A stretch of 24,056 bases of DNA from a virus. The position numbers and the translations under genes were made by a program. Positions 14,621 through 21,957 of this stretch are shown piece by piece (the stretch's first letter is position 1; each line of letters starts with the position of its first letter). The notes beneath the pieces are model-generated. The model saw only the letters and a list, made by a program, of their open reading frames with translations. It made no database searches and was not told the DNA's origin. The stretch spans positions 1 to 24,056 of IMG/VR virus record IMGVR_UViG_3300021178_000043. One strand, written 5' to 3'.

Positions 14621-16652
14621 AGACCATAACACTTGCCTTAGCTGATGGCACCGTCGGAACATTATTCGTGAGTGCATCAAAAATTGCCTCGTTTGAAGTC
14701 CCACCACCAATTGTACTTGTTGCATTTCCATTTATGAATGTAGCATTATTTTGAAGCACGCTGACACTCATTCCAGCTACCCAAGTGTTAGCTGCCCAAG
14801 CCCCGCCTGAAGTCCCAAAATTGGTAATAAAACTAAAGCCTGTAGGTGGAGTGCCTCCACCAGCCACCGTCCCAACTAAAAACAATAAGAGGTCATTCGG
14901 ACTAGACGTACTAATACCAGTGAATGATGGCGTCCAAGTTGGAGTTGGTGCCGACTGCGCTGCTGGAAGACTGGCATTGGCATCAAATGGCGCGGTCGGA
15001 CTTCCACAACCAGAAACAAAGACTAAACAAGCAGCAACATCATCATATGTACCAGCCATATTCACAGTAATAGAATACCCAGACAGAGCACCAGTACCAT
15101 GTGCCCACCACAACTCCAAATCACCTGTTGCGGTACCTTTCGACCTTTTGCGCAGCCTCCAAGTCATACCGGCACTAGTAATAGAAGACACAGTAGCTGC
15201 TGACGAACCAGCATTTTCATTATAAATCGCTATCAGAGCAATATAATCTGTTTGTGTTGTAGAAACACCAGTAAATGAGAAAGAGGCGAGGTTTGTCCCA
15301 GCTGCGCCATAAACCTCATGCGTAACTGGACTAGACGACGCAACCGATCCCCATGCTGTAAAACCAGCTGGGATTGCACCAACGAACGGTCCAGAAAAGT
15401 TAGCAGTCCACACGTTCCCCGCCACACCAGCCTGTCCAGCCAGCCCATTTCCAAACGTGACAAACGGCACATTTCCCCCACTCGTCATCGGTATCCCACC
15501 AGGGCCAGGGACAGCTGGATTGTGATTAGAAGTGCCGTTCCAGAGCCCCGACGGGCACAGACGAAACCAGCACAACTGATCCGTAAAATCTACTGCAACA
15601 CCAATCACATTCCCTGAAGTCCTTGCCCCAATCGAGTATCCAGTATTCCCTCCAGGCCCCGCCATAATAGTACCTGTCCCAGTATGACCTACAGCCATAC
15701 ACATAGAACCACTCGTAGCAGCCGTACTTATCCCTGCATAAGTCGCCGCCGTGCTACCAATCCCCACTCCAACTCCAGCCCCTCCCGTAAAAGTATTAAG
15801 TGTAACCTCAAAATAAAGCTTCCCAGCAGAAATCGCATTCGCAAAAGCAACATGCGCCCCCTGATTAGTCGAAGTCGTCCCAGTATTAGTCGCAGTCAGA
15901 TTGCCATTCGAGAGGTTAACCGCCGCAACAGTAACTGGGTCCCAATTCATTCCAGAAGCAATAACAGTAGATGCGAGTGCATCGAAAATTGCCTCGCCAG
16001 CAGCTGCTCCAAATGTATTAGTTAGTGCTGCTCCATAAGTGAAAGTTGCACCACTCTGAATAGGCACAACAGCCTGTGCATCCATGCGACAGGCTGCAGC
16101 CCATGAACCACCTCCAGTAGAACCAGTCGCTATATTCGTAAAACCAACCGCTGGTGTACCGCCACCACTCACCGTCCCTGTAAGAAACAGTAGTAAATCA
16201 TTACCTGTACTTGTATTAACCCCAGTGAATGAAGGCGTCCACGTTGGAGTCGGCGCAGATTGAGCTGCCGGAAGACCAGCATTGGTATCGAACGGTGCAA
16301 TCGCACTCCCACAACCAGAAATGACAGCTATGCAACATGCACAATCATCATACGCTCCAGAAAAATTCACAGTAACACCGTAAGTTGTAGATGCCAATGT
16401 AGCATGTGCCCACCATAACTCCAAACCACCAGTTACACTACTATTAGACCTCTTGCGCAATGCCCAAGTCAGTCCAGAGCCAGCGCCAGTACCAACAACA
16501 GAAGTAACCGTTGCCGCTGCCGATCCAGCATGTTCATTATAGATGGCCAAAAGAAGAATATAATCTGTCTGCGTCGTTGAAATACCACTAAACGAAACAG
16601 CAGGCGTGTTAGTTGCGCTGAAATTGAACGTTTCATGAGAAACAGGAGCCAC
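14613..16652 (-). CDS. Receptor-binding / fibre protein with SPRY-like core between two copies of another domain
   Basis: The 679-residue protein has three parts. Residues about 2-230 and 441-669 are two copies of the same domain; both contain FSFTGVSTTQTDYI-like, RKRS, LELWWAH, FVSGCGS and SLPAAQSAPTPTWTPSFTG segments. Between them, about 245-434, is a SPRY/concanavalin-like domain (SAGKLYFEVTL, GNVIGVAVDF, WFRLCPSGLWNG, and a final IPAGFTAW), common in phage fibre tips and minor tail proteins. Binding of host surface glycans or proteins is likely, but the ligand is unknown. The start is GTG at 16652, and no upstream ATG fits. Its AAAGGAGG ribosome binding site lies in the apex and 3' arm of a 15-bp hairpin that ends at the start codon. 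Confidence 0.75.
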   Translation of the reverse strand: MAPVSHETFNFSATNTPAVSFSGISTTQTDYILLLAIYNEHAGSAAATVTSVVGTGAGSGLTWALRKRSNSSVTGGLELWWAHATLASTTYGVTVNFSGAYDDCACCIAVISGCGSAIAPFDTNAGLPAAQSAPTPTWTPSFTGVNTSTGNDLLLFLTGTVSGGGTPAVGFTNIATGSTGGGSWAAACRMDAQAVVPIQSGATFTYGAALTNTFGAAAGEAIFDALASTVIASGMNWDPVTVAAVNLSNGNLTATNTGTTSTNQGAHVAFANAISAGKLYFEVTLNTFTGGAGVGVGIGSTAATYAGISTAATSGSMCMAVGHTGTGTIMAGPGGNTGYSIGARTSGNVIGVAVDFTDQLCWFRLCPSGLWNGTSNHNPAVPGPGGIPMTSGGNVPFVTFGNGLAGQAGVAGNVWTANFSGPFVGAIPAGFTAWGSVASSSPVTHEVYGAAGTNLASFSFTGVSTTQTDYIALIAIYNENAGSSAATVSSITSAGMTWRLRKRSKGTATGDLELWWAHGTGALSGYSITVNMAGTYDDVAACLVFVSGCGSPTAPFDANASLPAAQSAPTPTWTPSFTGISTSSPNDLLLFLVGTVAGGGTPPTGFSFITNFGTSGGAWAANTWVAGMSVSVLQNNATFINGNATSTIGGGTSNEAIFDALTNNVPTVPSAKASVMVFA
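14646..15332 (-). repeat. Duplicated domain copy 2 (C-terminal) of the SPRY fibre gene
   Basis: It encodes residues about 441-669 and is a diverged direct repeat of 15963-16649. The similarity is visible at the nucleotide level around 14922-14998 and 16222-16300 (both read GTGAATGA-GGCGTCCA-GTTGGAGT with scattered differences), so the duplication is fairly recent or kept alike by recombination. Confidence 0.85.
15963..16649 (-). repeat. Duplicated domain copy 1 (N-terminal) of the SPRY fibre gene
   Basis: It encodes residues about 2-230 and is the partner of 14646-15332. The two copies flank the SPRY-like domain, giving an A-B-A arrangement. Confidence 0.85.
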
Positions 16653-16685
16653 GAGCTATCGTCCTCCTTTGGAGGACGGTAGCTC
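16653..16685. promoter_or_regulatory. Hairpin enclosing the ribosome binding site of the SPRY fibre gene
   Basis: GAGCTATCGTCCTCC (16653-16667) pairs with GGAGGACGGTAGCTC (16671-16685): 15 bp with one mismatch that is wobble-tolerant on one strand, and a 3-nt loop. On the mRNA the AAAGGAGG Shine-Dalgarno falls in the loop and 3' arm, paired to CCTCC, and the stem ends at the GTG start. Folding would hide the ribosome binding site; regulation is inferred. Confidence 0.65.
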
Positions 16686-16708
16686 AAAGATATTATCAGA
16701 ATACATTC

Positions 16709-17641
16709 CTATACCCTCTTCGCCAAAATGGTAATTCCCACATCCGCCAGCGTGCTATCACTCGTCGACGGAGCGACGAGTGATAGCACATCACCCACCG
16801 CTATACTGCCACCAGCCCCAGCCAATGTTGCAGACGTATGCGATGCAGGAGTAATAGTGATTGTCCCTAGCGCAGTCGTCACTCCAGCCGAAATTTTATT
16901 CAACGTGAAAGTTGCATTAGCAGTCGCCTGCGTAGCGTCATAAACAACTGTCCCCGCCAGCGCAGCCGCAACTGTCAGAGCCATCGCCGCCGGAGCGTTA
17001 ACCATCGCCCCATTCGCCGGGACGCCCGGAAACGCAAAACTGATCGGAACACTCTGCACTTCAGCTGGCAGCATCGCATACGTAATAGCCCCTGTAACCG
17101 CATTGGCCAAAACAAAAGCAGTCGTCGCAATACTACTTGAATTATCCCCCAACAGTGGAGTCGGCGCAGTCGGGTTCCCCGTCAATGGCGGACTATTGAG
17201 CGGGGCATAATTCATATTAGAGGCCCCAGTTACTAACCCCTTCGCGTTGACCGTAATTCCCTGAAAAGTTCCCACATTCACATTCACATTGGCCAGTGTC
17301 GCCGTAATATTTGTGGTCCCCAACCCAGTCAAATCACCACCCAGCGTAATAACCTGATTACCCGTCAAGAAGGTCGCAGTCGCAGCAGCCCAATCCGTCA
17401 AATCCCCATGATTGAGCGTGACAATCCCCGTCTTCCCTGCCACACTCGAAACCAAATTACTCGACGGCACAACTACCCAGCTAGCATTCTGCCTCCCATA
17501 CAAGTTCCCATTGGAGGGGGCGTCCGGTATCCCGCCCCCTCCTTGAAGCATATCCTGCACCAGCTGCTGCAGATCTTGGCCGGTTGGCATAAGCCGACCA
17601 AAACTAGTATTGAAGCTAGGGTACTTCCCAGTCGAACTCAT
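16709..17641 (-). CDS. Tail fibre protein sharing its N-terminus with the collagen-like fibre
   Basis: A 310-residue protein. The N-terminal segment (GKYPSFNTSFGRLMPTG, then QDLQQL) is the same module as in the 12973-14580 fibre. It continues with SSVAGKTGIVTLNHGDLTDW, a common phage fibre motif, and repeats of the APLNSPPLTGNPTAPTP type, then a C-terminal beta-rich domain (about 200-310). No enzyme motif is visible. The ATG at 17641 has GAGG at a 7-nt spacing, 9 nt after the preceding stop. Near the 3' end the codons for LVAPSTSDSTLADV contain a perfect 16-bp palindrome, which could be an insertion in the C-terminal domain. Confidence 0.7.
   Translation of the reverse strand: MSSTGKYPSFNTSFGRLMPTGQDLQQLVQDMLQGGGGIPDAPSNGNLYGRQNASWVVVPSSNLVSSVAGKTGIVTLNHGDLTDWAAATATFLTGNQVITLGGDLTGLGTTNITATLANVNVNVGTFQGITVNAKGLVTGASNMNYAPLNSPPLTGNPTAPTPLLGDNSSSIATTAFVLANAVTGAITYAMLPAEVQSVPISFAFPGVPANGAMVNAPAAMALTVAAALAGTVVYDATQATANATFTLNKISAGVTTALGTITITPASHTSATLAGAGGSIAVGDVLSLVAPSTSDSTLADVGITILAKRV
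16752..16789. repeat. Perfect hairpin, 16 bp arms, within a fibre gene
   Basis: GTGCTATCACTCGTCG (16752-16767) pairs exactly with 16774-16789 around a 6-nt loop. It encodes the residues around APSTSDSTLA near the fibre C-terminus. Confidence 0.9.
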
Positions 17642-17650
17642 TCTCGTGCC

Positions 17651-18103
17651 TCAGGCGAAGTCGGCGACCTGCTTCCACACACCCACAGTCATACACACAA
17701 ACAGGGACGTATGCCCCGCAGCCAGCGCAACAGCAGCCGTCCCCGCATTCGGTGTCGTAACTCCGTGCGGGATAATCACATCCGTCAGCGAGTTATTCTG
17801 CGAATTGCTCTGCAGATTGAACACATTCATACTTGCCGCACCACCATTATAAACCCAGCTCCAGGCATTTATAATGGCCGGTGGCAGCACCACGGAGTCC
17901 GCCGCCGTAGCGCAGACATCTACCTCATTAAACCCCAGATTGAGCGGAGTCGCAGCAGCGACTCCACCGCCCGCATGAGCCACAATACCATTCACGCAGC
18001 CCAGCACCATGTTGAAGAACTTCGACATCTCTGTCGCATCTATCAACCCCGACCCTCTCCCCGTCTGAAGAGAGGGCAAATAAGCCAGATGAGACCTTGC
18101 CAT
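17651..18103 (-). CDS. Small structural protein, paralogue of the next upstream gene
   Basis: A 150-residue protein. Residues about 35-150 align by eye with the 128-residue product of 18171-18557: NGIVAHAGGGV / NGIVALAGGAL, NEVDVCATAADSVVLPPAI / NEVNTVVTTGDSVVMPPAV, and a shared ending SLFVC---GVWKQVADFA / SLFIC---GIWKQVADNA. The family is not named. Its size, composition and location between the head-tail adaptor and fibre genes suggest a head-decoration or minor tail protein. The N-terminal 35 residues (LAYLPSLQTGRGSGLID) are an addition. The ATG directly abuts a hairpin whose 3' arm contains the AAAGGA ribosome binding site. Confidence 0.6.
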   Translation of the reverse strand: MARSHLAYLPSLQTGRGSGLIDATEMSKFFNMVLGCVNGIVAHAGGGVAAATPLNLGFNEVDVCATAADSVVLPPAIINAWSWVYNGGAASMNVFNLQSNSQNNSLTDVIIPHGVTTPNAGTAAVALAAGHTSLFVCMTVGVWKQVADFA

Positions 18104-18140
18104 CAGGTGTCCTTTCGCCTTTCAGGCGAAAGTCCACCTG
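18104..18140. promoter_or_regulatory. Hairpin enclosing the ribosome binding site of the 17651-18103 gene
   Basis: CAGGTG (18104-18109) pairs with CACCTG (18135-18140) and, after a 2x2 internal loop, CCTTTCGCCT (18111-18120 region) pairs with AGGCGAAAGG around a TTC loop (GAA on the mRNA). The mRNA 3' arm carries the AAAGGA Shine-Dalgarno and ends at the ATG. Pairing would block ribosome access; a regulatory role is inferred. Confidence 0.65.
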
Positions 18141-18170
18141 AGAGGCCATTAGAGAGAACAGATACCTTAC

Positions 18171-18557
18171 TCATGCGTTGTCGGCGACCTGCTTCCAAAT
18201 GCCCTGTGTCGTGCAAATGAACAGGCTCACGTGCCCATTCAGCAGCACCAACCCAGTCGCACCCGCAACCAGCGCCACCGACCCATGCGCCACAAACTGA
18301 TCCAGCGCATTATTGTTGAACGGATTGGCCTGGGCCACAATCTTCATTGACAGCCCAGCCGCCGTGTTCTGCGCATTCACATAAACACTGCTACCCATCA
18401 CGGCAGGCGGCATCACAACGGAGTCACCCGTCGTGACCACTGTATTCACCTCATTCATCCCCGTTGACAGCAACGGCGTGAGCGGAGTGAGCGCACCACC
18501 AGCCAGCGCCACAATGCCATTCGTGACCGGGTTATTCGGAAGCGTATAGACTGACAT
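18171..18557 (-). CDS. Small structural protein, paralogue of the neighbouring 17651-18103 gene
   Basis: The 128-residue protein begins MSVYTLPNNPVTNG and has the NEVNTVVTTGDSVVMPPAVMG core and SLFICTTQGIWKQVADNA ending that are repeated in the gene downstream. The two genes look like a tandem duplication that later diverged. It may decorate the capsid or sit at the head-tail junction; nothing in the sequence fixes the function. The ribosome binding site is GAGAGGA about 6 nt before the ATG, 13 nt after the gp4-like gene. Confidence 0.6.
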   Translation of the reverse strand: MSVYTLPNNPVTNGIVALAGGALTPLTPLLSTGMNEVNTVVTTGDSVVMPPAVMGSSVYVNAQNTAAGLSMKIVAQANPFNNNALDQFVAHGSVALVAGATGLVLLNGHVSLFICTTQGIWKQVADNA

Positions 18558-18570
18558 CTCAGTTCCTCTC

Positions 18571-19422
18571 TCAGTAAGACCTATCCGAGAATATGTTATA
18601 TATTCCCGGCCTACTCAACTCCTGTGGCAGGCTAAGTTGAGCAATCTGCACAGAAGTATTCTTGATCGCCGCTCTCGCACCCTTCGCAAGATCCGGCAGC
18701 TGATCTCCAGGAAACGTCCTCATCCCATAATGCGGCCTCAGCCGTACAGCCAAATTCAGATAAAAAGCATTAAAGTAAATGAACGGCAGCTCAATCAAAT
18801 CCTGCGTCGTCACAAACTGAAGTGGAAGCTGATCCCTAACAACCACACCAACACCATAAATAGAATTAGTAGGCAAAGGATACAGAAAAATTCTGCCAAG
18901 CGGCCAAGCCGGATCATAGTAATACGCTCCTGGAAAACTCACCATCCCCTTAAGCGCAATCCTAGAATAGTCCTGCATCGCATCCAGCGCATACAGCGGA
19001 TAGTCAATCGGAATTCCTCCCCCGGTTGAAGGCTGCCTTAAAAAGGCAGCCTTCAACCTTCGTGGAGCTACTGATTTAGATTGCGTCGGTGTCACGGTCG
19101 TATTGTCTGGTCCAGTCTCAAACCCTCCCAGCGTCCCTGCTCCCGGCCCAATTGGAAAATAGTAGACTGGGTGACTCGGCGTCCCCATATCTGGATCAGT
19201 TGGCAGCAGTGCAGTATTCACCTGCGGCACCGTTATAGTCCTTGTCCTCCAGACTATAAAAGTGTCTTCCCCCCACTCCTGCAACATCCACTGCAGCCTC
19301 GCCCAAGCATCCGCAATCTCCTCTCCCGTCGGACTCTGACCCTGCCCGACTGCACCGCACTCCTTCAGCGCAGCCATACAAATGTCATTGACCGAAGTCG
19401 CGAGAGGAGTTAGCTGGGACAT
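18571..19422 (-). CDS. P22 gp4-like head-tail adaptor / tail accessory factor
   Basis: A 283-residue protein. The N-terminal part matches gp4-type adaptors: ICMAALKECGAVGQGQSP, then DAWARLQWMLQEWGEDTF (about 40-57). The central segment contains LKAAFLRQ, IDYPLYALDAMQDYSRIALKG, YYYDPAWPLGRIFLYPLP, and the C-terminus NLAVRLRPHYG followed by a helical tail, as in longer members of the family. In P22 gp4 binds the portal ring and provides the seat for gp10, which is also present here. The ATG follows the stop of the preceding gene directly (TAAATG) and depends on an AAGG ribosome binding site inside that gene. A perfect 16-bp hairpin covers codons 122-133. Confidence 0.8.
   Translation of the reverse strand: MSQLTPLATSVNDICMAALKECGAVGQGQSPTGEEIADAWARLQWMLQEWGEDTFIVWRTRTITVPQVNTALLPTDPDMGTPSHPVYYFPIGPGAGTLGGFETGPDNTTVTPTQSKSVAPRRLKAAFLRQPSTGGGIPIDYPLYALDAMQDYSRIALKGMVSFPGAYYYDPAWPLGRIFLYPLPTNSIYGVGVVVRDQLPLQFVTTQDLIELPFIYFNAFYLNLAVRLRPHYGMRTFPGDQLPDLAKGARAAIKNTSVQIAQLSLPQELSRPGIYNIFSDRSY
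19024..19058. repeat. Perfect hairpin, 16 bp arms, in the adaptor gene
   Basis: GGTTGAAGGCTGCCTT (19024-19039) pairs exactly with 19043-19058 around AAA. It codes for RLKAAFLRQPST. Part of this segment resembles conserved gp4-family sequence, so one arm may be ancestral and the other new. Confidence 0.9.
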
Positions 19423-19929
19423 TTACGCAGCCTTCCCTGGTGCAGGCCCAGCCTTGGCAGGCTGGGCCTGCGGAGCTGTTGCCTCAGCCAGTTTCTTCTC
19501 CAGCTCGGCAATCCGCTCTTGCTGAAGCTCCGCGTGAGTCTTGGGTGGCGCCTTCAGATGAGTCTCAGGATTGGCCCTCAGCGCTTGCGCCTCTGTAAAA
19601 TGCCAGCCCTGTGCTACCATCTCAGCTTCCTGAGCCTCACTCTCCACAATGATATTCTTCACCCCCCACACCGCTCCCGCATATTTCGGCTTCCCTGTCT
19701 CATCAAAGACCGGCCGACTATCCCGGTCCGTAACCAGAATACCCTGGTTAATGCAATGCAGCTCCCCCTTGGGATGATACAGCATCTTCGGATACTGCAC
19801 CGGCCCCTCATAAATGGAGAGCCCATCATTATTGATTGCCTGGACATTAGCCTTGTTCGTCTCAAACAGTCCTCTATCCTCCATCGAATGATAGATGGAG
19901 TAGACTTTATTCATCCGGTTCCTTGCCAT
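19423..19929 (-). CDS. Phage accessory protein with YPKMLY motif
   Basis: The 168-residue protein begins MARNRMNKVYSIYHSMEDRG. The middle has VQYPKMLYHPKGE, followed by a region around IIVESEAQEAEMVAQGWHF, and a helical Ala/Glu/Lys-rich C-terminus (about 125-168). A YPxMLY segment followed by an Ala/Glu-rich turn and G-W/F is common in small phage proteins near the capsid gene and is repeated in the 20120-20635 product. The function is unknown. The ATG shares one base with the preceding stop (TAATG). A 13-bp hairpin lies in the last codons, which encode PQAQPAKAGPAPGK. Confidence 0.5.
   Translation of the reverse strand: MARNRMNKVYSIYHSMEDRGLFETNKANVQAINNDGLSIYEGPVQYPKMLYHPKGELHCINQGILVTDRDSRPVFDETGKPKYAGAVWGVKNIIVESEAQEAEMVAQGWHFTEAQALRANPETHLKAPPKTHAELQQERIAELEKKLAEATAPQAQPAKAGPAPGKAA
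19442..19471. repeat. Perfect hairpin, 13 bp arms
   Basis: GCAGGCCCAGCCT (19442-19454) pairs with AGGCTGGGCCTGC (19459-19471) around a 4-nt loop. It is in the C-terminal codons of the 19423-19929 gene, just before the stop. Confidence 0.85.
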
Positions 19930-20117
19930 TACTTCTTCTCCTTGTGTCTTTCAGCCCTGGTCATCTCCCCTCTCTTCACGCCCTTCGCCGTAGCCTTATT
20001 CGTTCCCTTCTTCAGCTCTCCAGCTTTCTGCAGCGTGCTGGTCGCCACAGCCCATGGATTAACTCCCGGACTGCTCTTCTTGATCGCCTTAACAGCGTCC
20101 TCCAAAATCTTGGGCAT
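19929..20117 (-). CDS. Small basic phage protein
   Basis: The 62-residue, lysine-rich protein MPKILEDAVKAIKKSSPG continues with NPWAVATSTLQKAGELKKGTN and ends in a basic tail. Similar short proteins with an AxATxxLQKAG-ELKKG core are frequent in phage genomes, but no function is known. GAGGAGG lies 5 nt before the ATG, within the end of the preceding gene, and the stop overlaps the next start by one base. Confidence 0.7.
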   Translation of the reverse strand: MPKILEDAVKAIKKSSPGVNPWAVATSTLQKAGELKKGTNKATAKGVKRGEMTRAERHKEKK

Positions 20118-20119
20118 CT

Positions 20120-20635
20120 CTACCTCCTCGTCGGCGGAGCCTTCGGCGGCGGAGCAGGAGTAGCAGGCTTCTTCACCTCCACAGACTTCTGCACACTCAC
20201 CGTCGCCGTCGTCGTAGTCTTTGTCTCCGGCTTCGGCTCCGGAGCAGACTCCTGTCTCTTGATGGGTGGCGGCATACCCCTCGACGGCAGCTCTTGACTC
20301 GGTCCTTCTGGACCCCCCTGATCCGGCCTCTGAGGCGGCTTGGGCGGATCTAAAATCCCAGGCGGCTTAGGCGGGTCCACAATTCCAGGCGGCTGATCCC
20401 GCTCCATGCTAGGATGCGGCCTGAAGCCATTCCTCGTCGCTTCAGCCCTTTCCTCCGCATCAAACACAATACACTCCCTATTCCCATCATAGAGCATCAT
20501 CGGATACTTTGCGCCAACTTCCGGCATGTCCTCCTCCTCTTCCTTGGGAGGCCAGAATTGGCCTCCCATCTCTTCCAGAAGACGCAGCCACTCGTCCTGA
20601 CTTTCCGAACCAGGACGAGGTGCCTGTATCTTCAT
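20120..20635 (-). CDS. Proline-rich accessory protein downstream of the capsid gene
   Basis: A 171-residue protein from the ATG at 20635, which overlaps the capsid stop by 4 nt (ATGA). A longer upstream reading would run far into the capsid gene and is less likely. The N-terminus is DEWLRLLEEMGGQF; the middle has the YPMMLYDGNREC segment similar to the next gene; the rest is Pro-rich, with PPGIVDPPKPPGILDPPKPP as a short internal repeat, and ends basic. It is likely unfolded over its C-terminal half. The function is unknown. Two hairpins (20545-20568 and 20591-20619) lie in the first 30 codons. Confidence 0.55.
   Translation of the reverse strand: MKIQAPRPGSESQDEWLRLLEEMGGQFWPPKEEEEDMPEVGAKYPMMLYDGNRECIVFDAEERAEATRNGFRPHPSMERDQPPGIVDPPKPPGILDPPKPPQRPDQGGPEGPSQELPSRGMPPPIKRQESAPEPKPETKTTTTATVSVQKSVEVKKPATPAPPPKAPPTRR
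20545..20568. repeat. Perfect hairpin, 10 bp arms
   Basis: TGGGAGGCCA (20545-20554) pairs with TGGCCTCCCA (20559-20568) around GAAT, in the 5' part of the Pro-rich gene. Confidence 0.8.
20591..20619. repeat. Hairpin, 9 bp arms, 11 nt loop
   Basis: CTCGTCCTG (20591-20599) pairs with CAGGACGAG (20611-20619). It is close to the start of the 20120-20635 gene and could influence its coupled translation. Confidence 0.65.
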
Positions 20636-21855
20636 ATCACGTCTGCAACCACGACGGCCCATTCCGGCCTGATCCACAGATACCCATACAGCACGTCAAG
20701 CCGGGTAATCAGCTGATCAGTGCCGATGAAGTAATCCGTAATCATCCTCATGGACACGCCATCAAACTGCTCACGCGCAACCGCATGCACGCCCTCTGGA
20801 GTCTCCAGATCCGCAGTCGCCAGCGTCACTGCCTCCGGAGCGAACACAAAATTCTTCCGATAGACAGAGGACGGTGCCAGTCCATTGGTCGGATTGACAG
20901 CCGCTCCATTCGCCGGGCTTGCCGTCACCGTCTGATACTGCACCGGCAGCCCACCACTTGGAGGCACAACAGCCGGATACACATTCAGCGTAGTCCCGCC
21001 AACTGCGAGCGGAGCCGTCACGACAAACTGCTCCAGCTGCCCAGTCGTCTGCTTGGTGATCCTATTCACCTTAAACACACCAGCAATAGTGACAATGTCG
21101 CCCACCGCCAGCGTGCTCGCAGCCGCCGTAACCGTAATCGCCAGTCCAGTCTGATTGGCTCCATTGACCGTGAGCGAACCTTGCGCCATGGTCCCAGACG
21201 TATGGGTGATGACGGTCTGGTCCTTCATCCAGATGAAACCGAGCGCATCATACATCCGCCCAGTCACATACTGCCGTCCGATCTCCGGCGCCGGATTGAG
21301 CAGTCCAGCCAGCGTGGCAACCATTCTGGCCTCAGTGACCGGATTATTAACCACCTTCCGGTTCTCAATCGGCCCCGAGTTGTTATCCAGGTTGGCACCC
21401 GCAAGCAGATAGGTGGCTGCAATGGGGCTCAGAACGTTGTTGCTCGCGTCCTGATTGGCCACAAAATTGCAGATCCCGCCCTCAGCCCCCGACATAAGAT
21501 CCGCCGCAACTGACCCAGCCAGGTTATTCACCGCCGGAGCCAAAATCCTCCGGGAGAAGTCATCCAAGCTGAGAGTCCGCTCCTGTGTCGTGAACTGCAC
21601 ATCCACGTGCTTCTGCGTCGCCATAGTAAGCGTCGTATTCTGCTCCGCAGTATCCTGCACACTCAGCGCAGGCCCCGTCGTCACAATATAGTCGTTCGGG
21701 AGCCTGATCCTCAGCGTATTGCCGATCTTGGCCCCCGCCACCGCAAAGGAGTCATCATACTGCATATCCACGTTCTGCAGAAACGCATTGCTATTCTTCC
21801 AGAGTCTGACCGCCTCTCTTGTGATCAGATTAATAGTGAGTAGGGTATTAGCCAT
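20632..21855 (-). CDS. Major capsid protein, P22 coat protein family
   Basis: A 407-residue protein beginning MANTLLTINLITREAVRLWK, followed by YDDSFAVAGAKIGNTLRIRLPNDY, the opening typical of P22-type (HK97-fold) coat proteins. A QEWTL-like region is present as FTTQERTLSLDDFSRRI (about 88-104). In the middle (about 225-310) are beta-rich sequences (LAITVTAAASTLAVGDIVTIAG), which correspond to the extra I-domain of P22 coat. The C-terminal part contains ETPEGVHAVAREQFDGVSMRMI. The scaffold gene lies two genes upstream. Two ATG codons are adjacent (21858 and 21855); the second has the better spacing (5 nt) from GGAGG. That GGAGG is the 3' arm of a hairpin. Confidence 0.9.
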   Translation of the reverse strand: MANTLLTINLITREAVRLWKNSNAFLQNVDMQYDDSFAVAGAKIGNTLRIRLPNDYIVTTGPALSVQDTAEQNTTLTMATQKHVDVQFTTQERTLSLDDFSRRILAPAVNNLAGSVAADLMSGAEGGICNFVANQDASNNVLSPIAATYLLAGANLDNNSGPIENRKVVNNPVTEARMVATLAGLLNPAPEIGRQYVTGRMYDALGFIWMKDQTVITHTSGTMAQGSLTVNGANQTGLAITVTAAASTLAVGDIVTIAGVFKVNRITKQTTGQLEQFVVTAPLAVGGTTLNVYPAVVPPSGGLPVQYQTVTASPANGAAVNPTNGLAPSSVYRKNFVFAPEAVTLATADLETPEGVHAVAREQFDGVSMRMITDYFIGTDQLITRLDVLYGYLWIRPEWAVVVADVI

Positions 21856-21859
21856 CATA

Positions 21860-21882
21860 GCCTCCGTCCTTCGGCCGGAGGC
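21860..21882. promoter_or_regulatory. Hairpin enclosing the ribosome binding site of the capsid gene
   Basis: GCCTCCG (21860-21866) pairs with CGGAGGC (21876-21882), with two more pairs inside a single mismatch and a TTC apex (GAA on the mRNA). On the mRNA the GGAGG Shine-Dalgarno of the capsid gene is the 3' arm and is paired to CCTCC. A strongly expressed gene with a hidden ribosome binding site is unexpected; it may be melted by ribosomes or used for timing. Confidence 0.6.
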
Positions 21883-21930
21883 TCGAAGGAGCAGCCAGTA
21901 ACGGCAGTAGAGCGACTACCAGATAGCTCT

Positions 21931-21957
21931 ACAGGGTTTCGCTTTGCTAAACCCTGT
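21931..21957. repeat. Hairpin, 9 bp arms plus 2 inner pairs
   Basis: ACAGGGTTT (21931-21939) pairs with AAACCCTGT (21949-21957); after one mismatch GC pairs with GC around TTT. It is intergenic, before the capsid gene. Confidence 0.75.

Noticed and set aside
17408-18220. Long + strand reading frame (270 codons) opposite the small structural genes
   Set aside because: It spans three real - strand genes and their gaps, with Arg/His-rich composition and no start signal.
20509-21513. Long + strand reading frame (334 codons) opposite the capsid gene
   Set aside because: It is antisense to a clear P22-type coat gene, Arg/His-rich, and without domain motifs.
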